Assembly (NCBI GenBank): GCA_029932015.1
Contig: JAOZQW010000037.1
Coordinates: 1 to 12,176, forward strand
Length of the DNA: 12,176 bases
Source of the DNA: Candidatus Fermentibacteraceae bacterium
GTDB lineage: Bacteria; Fermentibacterota; Fermentibacteria; Fermentibacterales; JCC-6
Direction of reading: 5' to 3'
Part shown: positions 6,574-12,176 of the stretch, in pieces
Layout of the letters: the number at the start of each line of letters is the position of its first letter
How positions within the stretch are numbered: the stretch's first letter is position 1
Notes under the pieces: model-generated
What the model saw: the letters and a program-made list of their open reading frames with translations, nothing else
Told to the model about the DNA's origin: nothing
The model's database searches: none
Translations under genes and position numbers: made by a program

Positions 6574-7803
6574 TCAGATAACGAATGAGCCGTCGAGCAT
6601 CACCGGCTCCTGGGTACCGTCCCCGCGGATACCGAAGACAGAGACCTGCTCGGAGCCTATCATGAAATCCGTGTGAACCAGGGAGGAATTGCATCTTGTC
6701 TCCCTGAGTTCCGCGTCTGACATGCTGGTTCCGCCTTTAATGCAATCAGCATAGCCATTACCGAGGGCGATGTGGGAGGCGGCGTTCTCATCAAGGAGGA
6801 TGTTCCTGAATACCTTGCCGCTGCGATAGATAGGCGATGATACATCGACCAGCGCGACTTCTCCGAGAGCCCCGGCACCCTCGTCAAAGGCCAGGTACTG
6901 CTCGATGAGATCCGCATTCCGGTCAGCCCCGAACTCCTGGACCACGCCCTCCTCGAATCTGAACCAGGCGCCCTCAACCTGGGAACCCAGAACTTCGACG
7001 GGTCTCGTGCATGCGACAACACCCTCGGTCCTTGTCCAGTCGGGGGTACTGAATATCTCCTCTGTCGGGATGTTCGGGAAGAATAAAAGATCATCACTGC
7101 ATCTGCACATCCCGCCGGAGAAGACGCGATTGGGTGCCATTCCGACGTAGAGATCGGTACCCGGCCCGAGGAACCGTATCCGGTCATAGGAGGCTTTGTT
7201 CATGATGGCGCACCGCCTCTTGAGCTCAGCATCGTGCTCAAGCCAGGCAGCTGCGGGATCATCCATGTCAAGCCTGAGGATAGGTACGAGAATATCCCAG
7301 ATGTCCCTCTCCCAGTCCTCAGTAGGTCCAAGTACCTTTTCGGCCCAGGCTTTCGTCGGATTCAGACAGACGTTCCACCTCATGCGATTGGATGATACCG
7401 CCTTCAGGAATTCCCTTCGGGCAAGGGAATTCTTTTTCGAAACGCGCCCCATTCTCACTGGATCTACGCCTTCCATGAGATCGGGGTCCTCAGGACCTCT
7501 CACGGAGACCGAACACCAGCCGTCCTCGATGTAGCTCCGGTACATCTCCTCCGTGTAGGATGGGATAACATCGAGATACCCGTCTTCGAGAGGAGCTTCG
7601 ATCCGCATTTTCCTCAAGTCACCATCGTCGTATCTGACCGAGACCAGTGAGGCTCCTACTGCGTATGCGGTCCTGCTCAGCTCAGCAGCGAACTGCCTCT
7701 GCGTGATATCGGTGCTCACCAGCACAGGCTGGCCGGGCTGAACATTCAGAGCGGTCCTGATTATCACATCTGCATAAGATGCGCGAAGCTCGTCGTAAGT
7801 CAT
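6574..7803 (-). CDS. M29-family metallo-aminopeptidase (AmpS/AmpT-like), 409 aa
   Basis: This is a cytoplasmic broad-specificity aminopeptidase of the thermophilic M29 family, which uses two divalent metal ions to trim N-terminal residues from peptides. Residues corresponding to the known metal and catalytic set of the Thermus enzyme are all present and nearly collinear: E248/E249 in NIPTEEIFSTP, E315 in GALGEVALVD, H344 and Y351 in SHIALGNGY, and H377 and D379 in HTDFMIGS. The length of 409 equals the family norm. The N-terminal Rossmann-like domain begins about residue 10 with the typical NVQPGQPVLVSTDI. The start at 7803 has GGAG about ten bases upstream. It lies 39 bp after the beta-strand protein and 42 bp before the Trm112-like gene, in the same likely operon. 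Its coding region contains a perfect palindrome at 7408-7432 (see findings). Confidence 0.95.
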   Translation of the reverse strand: MTYDELRASYADVIIRTALNVQPGQPVLVSTDITQRQFAAELSRTAYAVGASLVSVRYDDGDLRKMRIEAPLEDGYLDVIPSYTEEMYRSYIEDGWCSVSVRGPEDPDLMEGVDPVRMGRVSKKNSLARREFLKAVSSNRMRWNVCLNPTKAWAEKVLGPTEDWERDIWDILVPILRLDMDDPAAAWLEHDAELKRRCAIMNKASYDRIRFLGPGTDLYVGMAPNRVFSGGMCRCSDDLLFFPNIPTEEIFSTPDWTRTEGVVACTRPVEVLGSQVEGAWFRFEEGVVQEFGADRNADLIEQYLAFDEGAGALGEVALVDVSSPIYRSGKVFRNILLDENAASHIALGNGYADCIKGGTSMSDAELRETRCNSSLVHTDFMIGSEQVSVFGIRGDGTQEPVMLDGSFVI

Positions 7804-7842
7804 TGGTCGGGTTCTCCGTTCTTAAATGCCTTTTACAGCGGC

Positions 7843-8565
7843 TCAGATTATCCCAAGAAAATCGATGCCAAGGGCCCTGTATCCTTCACCCCCGGTCTCG
7901 AGCAGGTCAACGAACTGCAATGATATGCGCACCTGTCCGAAGCTCTCCCAGAAGAGCTCGACATTCAGGAATCCGCCGCCGTTATCGAAGCGTACAGAGC
8001 TTGTCTGGTCAGTTGCCAGATCCCATTCAAGGGCCGTACCGAAGCCGCCCGGTAGCGACTTGTCAAGGCCGAGCCATAATCCTGCATGGACAGGATCCTC
8101 CACATCCATGCTGATGCCCGCATGGAACGCGAGATCACCTCCAAAAGATCTGAAATTCTTGCTGGCTGCAAGGTAGAGGTCACGGGAAGTTCTGTTATAG
8201 CTTCCGCCGGCTCTGGCAGCCTCCGGTTCGCTGTCGAACCCTATGACCATACCCGGCAGCGGAGTGGTCTCGTCCAGTATTCTGAAACCTGCATTGAAAT
8301 ACAGATGGTCAAACCAGACCGGATCGTGCAGTCCAGTGAGGTTCCGACCGCCGTAGCTGAGACCGAGCATCAGCCTCTTGATCACACCTATGCTGAAAGA
8401 GAAGCGCAGACCTTCCGAAGGGAATGTGTTAAGAGAGATGGAGTAGGTTCCCGGAGCCACCATCCCCGCGGTTGGCTCTCTGACGATACGCATCAATTCC
8501 CCAGCGCTGGCCAATGATGGCGGAAGCACGACAAGCAGGACCAGAACCATCCAGCGTCTGATCAT
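7843..8565 (-). CDS. Predicted secreted/outer-membrane beta-strand protein, 240 aa
   Basis: An N-terminal signal peptide is clear: MIRR, a hydrophobic core at 6-15, and a probable cleavage after the ASA at 19-21. The mature part is dominated by alternating polar and hydrophobic strands bounded by Gly, Asn and Asp turns (LRFSFSIGVIKRLMLGLSYG, 53-72; YFNAGFRIL, 89-97; LAFHAGISMDV, 145-155; HAGLWLGL, 160-167). This suggests an outer-membrane barrel or a related surface protein. The arrangement SYGGxN ... DE(T)xxLPGMVIGFDSE recalls YjbH-like and other uncharacterised envelope proteins, but I cannot name a family securely. The C-terminus ends in isoleucines rather than the usual terminal Phe or Trp, so a classical Bam-type barrel is not assured. 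The ATG overlaps the dnaE stop (ATGA), with GGGAG ten bases upstream inside dnaE, so translation is probably coupled to dnaE. Confidence 0.8.
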   Translation of the reverse strand: MIRRWMVLVLLVVLPPSLASAGELMRIVREPTAGMVAPGTYSISLNTFPSEGLRFSFSIGVIKRLMLGLSYGGRNLTGLHDPVWFDHLYFNAGFRILDETTPLPGMVIGFDSEPEAARAGGSYNRTSRDLYLAASKNFRSFGGDLAFHAGISMDVEDPVHAGLWLGLDKSLPGGFGTALEWDLATDQTSSVRFDNGGGFLNVELFWESFGQVRISLQFVDLLETGGEGYRALGIDFLGII

Positions 8566-11500
8566 AATTTTACAGCTCCCTTGCCCCTCGTGAGTAACAC
8601 TACACCTTCACCAAGTAAATCCCTGAGACCCGACATGAGACCGGGCTCCGGATCAACCCTGATGGATCTGGAGCGGCCGCTGACCTTCCAGCCCGAAGGA
8701 TGCTTAATCATAATCGAAACGTCACCCCTGCCGGGACTGGCCATCAGAAGCTCAACAGCATCAGCGAGTTTTTCAACATGAGGGTTGGCGCCATCTATGC
8801 TTATTGAGATCCCTGCTCTCAGTATCTGTCTGACCTGAGCGATGGGATAAATACTCCTTGCGGAGAAACGGACATCCCCCCTCCTCTCGGTTATTTCACC
8901 GTCCATGAGGATGAGATTGCCGGGCTCCAGCAGGCTCCCGTACATCTCCAGGATGTCATTGAATACCACAACCTCTGCCGACCCCGAACGGCCTTCGATC
9001 AGGACGAAAGCCATGTTCCCCCTCCTCGTGGGTATGATCCTGCTCTCCGAGACCAGACCGGCTGTGGTGATCGTCTTCCTGCCGCAGGTCGCCGCTGTCT
9101 CGATGGGTGCTGTACATAGGCCTTCCAGCTCATCCGCATACGCATCCAGTGGATGTCCTGAACTGTAGTAACCCAGGAGATCCCTCTCCAGCCTGTGCAT
9201 AACATCCGGAGCAAGTTCGTCCATTTCAGGAAGCTCTGGTTCCTCGAGATCGACAGAATCCTCGCCACCGCCCCCGAAGAGCGACATCTGACCGGCTTCC
9301 CTGTGTCTCCTTATGGTCAGGCCAAAACTCATGGCCTGTTCAACTGATGCCAGCAGGACCGCCCTGGTGCGACCGAAGCAGTCCGTCGCCCCGGCACCGA
9401 TGAGTGATTCAAGGACCTTCTGATTCATCGCTCCGTTACCGACTCTGGAACAGAGGTCGAAGATGTTAACAAAGTCTCCGGTCTCCTGTCTCGCCGCAAC
9501 AATGGCGGAGGAAGGACCTTCTCCGACATTCTTGATCGCCGAGAGGGCATAAATTATCCGTCCCTGGTCATCGACATCGAACTGAACGCTGCTGCTGTTT
9601 ACCGAGAGAGGCAGAACAGTCACACCAAGTCTGGCGCACTCATCTATGAGAGGAGTGATCCTGTCTATCCGCCCTATCTCACTTGTCAGGCAGGCCGCCA
9701 GGAACTCAGCTGGATAGTGAACCTTCAGCCAGGCGGTCCAGTAAGCTAGAGTGCCGTATGAGACCGCATGGGATTTGTTGAATCCGTATCCCGCAAATTT
9801 CTCAACAAGGTCGAACAGCTTCTTTGCTATCTTCCTGCTGACACCCCTGCCAATCGCTCCATCGGTGAAATCCTTGCGCATGCGGCTCATGACATCAGCA
9901 ACTTTTTTCGACATGGCGCTTCTGAGGATATCCGCTTCGGCCATGGACATGCCCGCCAGCTTATTGGCAATGCGCATGACCTGCTCCTGGTAGATGATAA
10001 CGCCGTATGTCGGGATCAGGATCTCCTCAAGATCCGGATGAAGATAGTCGATGCTGAAATCAGCTGATCCGGATTCAACGCCTTTCTTGTTCATCGCATA
10101 GAGATCGATCATGTCCATGGACCCCGGCCTGAAGATGGCTACGGCCGCTATGACATCATTGAAACTGCTGACATCTATCTTCCGAAGGGTGTCTCTCATT
10201 CCTGAACTCTCGAGCTGGAAGACACCGACGGTCTCACCTCTTGCAATAGCCTTAAGAGTCTGTTCATCATCCAGAGGAAGAGAAGCGACCTTGAGATCAG
10301 GATGATGCCTCTGAACCATCTTCTCGGCCCTCCTGATGACTGTCACATTCCGCAGACCGAGAATGTCCAGTTTCATCAGGCCTATCTTTTCAGCACTCTT
10401 CTTCTCGTACTGGGTGGTGATGCCCTCTTTAGCCTTGTAGAGCGGAACGAAATCCCTGAGGTTACCCGGAGCGATGATCACACCAGCCGCATGCACACCG
10501 CTGTGTCTTGCGAGATTCTCAAGTGTGTACCCGTACTTGAACAGAGTCGCGACCCTCTCGTCCTCCTTGATCATCCTTGAAAGGGCTGGAACCTTCTTCA
10601 CGATCTCGGGAAGCGGGAATTCCTGATTCGACTCCGTCCTAGGAGCGGAAGCGACCAGCTTCGCAATGGCGTCCCCCTCCTCGAATGTCATGCCCATCAC
10701 CCTTGCAACGTCCCTGACGACTGAGCGATTCCTGATCCTGCTGAAAGTTATCAGCTGACAGACGCTATCCTCGCCGTATGTGTTGAGTATGTGGGTAATG
10801 ACCTCCTGCCTGCGCTCACAGCAGACATCAAGGTCGATATCGGGCATTTCCTTCCTTGCAGGATTCAGAAAACGCTCGAAGCTGAGATCGTGATCGAGCG
10901 GGTTGATATCAGTGATATCCACGGCAAAGGAGACCAGACTTCCGGCTGCGGAACCTCTGCCCGGGCCGACCGGTATCCCCTCACCTCTCGCCCATCTCAT
11001 GAGTTCGGAAACGATAAGGAAGTACCCCGGGAAACCCATGTCGACAATTATCCCCAGCTCATGGTCGAGTCTCTCAGTCTCGATCTCCGCGAGGTCTCTG
11101 CCCAGCCGCTCTGCAAGCCCTTTGTATGCCAGACCGCTGAGGTAGGCTCCGGGATCCTCTTCCCCCTCGGGAAGGTTGAATTCGGGGAGAAGAAAGTCAC
11201 CCTGGCTCAGACTGAAATCACACATCTCAGCGAGTTTCACCGTGTTGGTCAGGCTCTCAGGTATCCAGCCGAACAGCTTTTCCATTTCGAGCGGACTCTT
11301 CACATAGAACTCAGAGCCTTCCAGGCGCATCCTGCCGGGATCGCTCAGAACCCTTCTCGTCTGCAGACAGAGAAGAACTTCGTGTGCCGCATGGTCCTCC
11401 CGGCGAAGGTAGTGGGCATCGTTCGTAGCGGCAACTGGAGCGCCGGTCTCCCTCGCCAGTTCGACAAGCAGCGGCAGCACCCGCTTCTGGTCATCAATGC

Positions 11501-12029
11501 CATGATCCATCAGTTCGATGAAGAAGCTGTCCCTGCCTACTATGTCCTGGTAGAAACGGACAGCCTCCAGAGCCTTGTCCCTCCTCCCTGCGAGGAGGTG
11601 CCTCGACAACTCTCCCTGGAGACAGGCGGAACCTATCAGCAGGCCCTCGGAATGAGCGGCCAGCAGATCCCTGTCGATCCTGGGTTTGTAATAGAAACCC
11701 TCGATGAAAGCGGCCGAAGAAAGCCTGGAGAGATTGTGATAGCCCTTCTCATTCCTGGCAAGTAGTGTCAGGTGGTATCTCTTTCCTCCGGCGCTCCTGT
11801 CCGACATCGACGGGAAGGCGATGTATGCCTCCATACCGAGTATCGGCTGCACACCGGCCTTCTCCATTTTATCGAAGAACTGAACCGCTCCAAAAAGACA
11901 TCCATGATCGGTCACAGCGACGCTTTTCATCCCGGTTTCAGTCAGCCTCTCAGCGAGTCTGTCGAATCTTATGGCTCCATCGAGCAGGCTGTACTCCGAA
12001 TGAAGGTGGAGATGAACGAACTCAGGCAA
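8562..12029 (-). CDS. dnaE: DNA polymerase III alpha subunit, 1155 aa
   Basis: This is the replicative C-family polymerase that extends both strands at the fork. The length is close to E. coli DnaE (1160). The PHP domain (1-270) retains a full candidate metal set: H8, H10, D17, H42, E67, H86, C136, D204, H206. The palm carries VGPGRGSAAGS (354-364), catalytic D399 and D401 in PDIDLD, and D555 in LMKLDILGL. The fingers contain HSGVHAAGV and FNKSHAVSYGTLAYW (750-764). A clamp-binding motif QMSLFG lies at 914-919, and an OB fold spans about 987-1062 before a C-terminal tau-binding-type region. The start is TTG: no standard start lies further upstream at a plausible position, and MPEFVHLHLHSEYSLLDG is the usual N-terminus. 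GGGAAGGG about a dozen bases upstream is a weak Shine-Dalgarno. It lies eight bases after the upstream gene. Confidence 0.98.
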   Translation of the reverse strand: MPEFVHLHLHSEYSLLDGAIRFDRLAERLTETGMKSVAVTDHGCLFGAVQFFDKMEKAGVQPILGMEAYIAFPSMSDRSAGGKRYHLTLLARNEKGYHNLSRLSSAAFIEGFYYKPRIDRDLLAAHSEGLLIGSACLQGELSRHLLAGRRDKALEAVRFYQDIVGRDSFFIELMDHGIDDQKRVLPLLVELARETGAPVAATNDAHYLRREDHAAHEVLLCLQTRRVLSDPGRMRLEGSEFYVKSPLEMEKLFGWIPESLTNTVKLAEMCDFSLSQGDFLLPEFNLPEGEEDPGAYLSGLAYKGLAERLGRDLAEIETERLDHELGIIVDMGFPGYFLIVSELMRWARGEGIPVGPGRGSAAGSLVSFAVDITDINPLDHDLSFERFLNPARKEMPDIDLDVCCERRQEVITHILNTYGEDSVCQLITFSRIRNRSVVRDVARVMGMTFEEGDAIAKLVASAPRTESNQEFPLPEIVKKVPALSRMIKEDERVATLFKYGYTLENLARHSGVHAAGVIIAPGNLRDFVPLYKAKEGITTQYEKKSAEKIGLMKLDILGLRNVTVIRRAEKMVQRHHPDLKVASLPLDDEQTLKAIARGETVGVFQLESSGMRDTLRKIDVSSFNDVIAAVAIFRPGSMDMIDLYAMNKKGVESGSADFSIDYLHPDLEEILIPTYGVIIYQEQVMRIANKLAGMSMAEADILRSAMSKKVADVMSRMRKDFTDGAIGRGVSRKIAKKLFDLVEKFAGYGFNKSHAVSYGTLAYWTAWLKVHYPAEFLAACLTSEIGRIDRITPLIDECARLGVTVLPLSVNSSSVQFDVDDQGRIIYALSAIKNVGEGPSSAIVAARQETGDFVNIFDLCSRVGNGAMNQKVLESLIGAGATDCFGRTRAVLLASVEQAMSFGLTIRRHREAGQMSLFGGGGEDSVDLEEPELPEMDELAPDVMHRLERDLLGYYSSGHPLDAYADELEGLCTAPIETAATCGRKTITTAGLVSESRIIPTRRGNMAFVLIEGRSGSAEVVVFNDILEMYGSLLEPGNLILMDGEITERRGDVRFSARSIYPIAQVRQILRAGISISIDGANPHVEKLADAVELLMASPGRGDVSIMIKHPSGWKVSGRSRSIRVDPEPGLMSGLRDLLGEGVVLLTRGKGAVKL

Positions 12030-12037
12030 CTGGCGGT

Positions 12038-12176
12038 CTACCCTTCCCGGGATCCGGCTTGGCCGTCCGCAGACGAGCGGGTTCCGTCGTCTTCGCTGAG
12101 CCGTTTGTATTCCCTCATATCCTCCCTGTCGGATTCTTCCAGCAAGTCCACCCCGTCCTTACGCCTGCGGAGGGCT
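12038..12176 (-). CDS. C-terminal 45 residues of an unidentified protein, truncated by window
   Basis: On the minus strand one frame is open from the window edge to a TAG at 12038-12040. The visible 45 residues are strongly charged (RRRKDGVDLLEESDRED, then EYKRLSEDDG, then a Ser/Gly/Asp tail) and look like a helical, partly disordered C-terminus. I cannot assign a family. Support for it being real: its stop sits eight bases before the dnaE TTG, the spacing expected of a cotranscribed gene, and dnaE needs a Shine-Dalgarno that falls within this 3' end (GGGAAGGG). One of the other minus-strand frames stops within six codons of the edge. Confidence 0.55.
   Translation of the reverse strand, partial: ALRRRKDGVDLLEESDREDMREYKRLSEDDGTRSSADGQAGSREG

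Noticed and set aside
10791..11765. 324-residue plus-strand open frame
   Set aside because: It lies entirely antisense to dnaE, whose protein is unambiguous across this stretch; long shadow frames are common in moderately GC-rich coding DNA.

Overview
This window is a gene-dense bacterial chromosome segment, moderately GC-rich by eye. Every credible gene lies on the minus strand, so transcription runs from the right end towards position 1. The presence of ileS, dnaE, a Trm112-like protein and a secreted beta-strand protein points to an ordinary chromosome of a diderm (outer-membrane-bearing) bacterium. The divergence of several proteins suggests a poorly sampled lineage, possibly an FCB-related or candidate phylum. 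That placement is inference only; the sequence does not fix the taxon.

Right block, in transcription order: the 3' end of an unidentified gene; dnaE (DNA polymerase III alpha, complete, TTG start); a predicted secreted or outer-membrane beta-strand protein whose ATG overlaps the dnaE stop (ATGA); an M29-family metallo-aminopeptidase; a 57-residue Trm112/YcaR-like zinc-ribbon protein; a DUF167/YggU-family protein with a doubtful start; and a 950-residue STAND-type ATPase with TPR-like repeats. Gaps are 42 bp or less, or the genes overlap, so these probably form one operon. It mixes housekeeping replication and translation-related factors with envelope and signalling proteins of unknown role.

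Middle: about 110 bp with a possible promoter separates the ATPase from a 182-residue membrane protein that has four predicted membrane segments and an Ala/Pro/Glu-rich tail. Behind it lies the only sizeable non-coding stretch (2314-2541). It holds a GC-rich hairpin, a 24-bp inverted repeat with a 25-nt loop, and a fair sigma70-type promoter.

Left block: that promoter faces a shortened, degenerate relative of purine nucleoside phosphorylase. Its stop overlaps the GTG start of ileS (GTGA). The ileS gene is cut by the window edge after 588 residues.

I see no CRISPR array, tRNA or rRNA gene, insertion sequence, phage gene or recognisable defence system. The items most worth a second look are the degenerate PNP-like protein coupled to ileS, the intergenic inverted repeat, the start of the DUF167 gene, the orphan STAND ATPase, and a terminator-like hairpin lying antisense inside the aminopeptidase gene.
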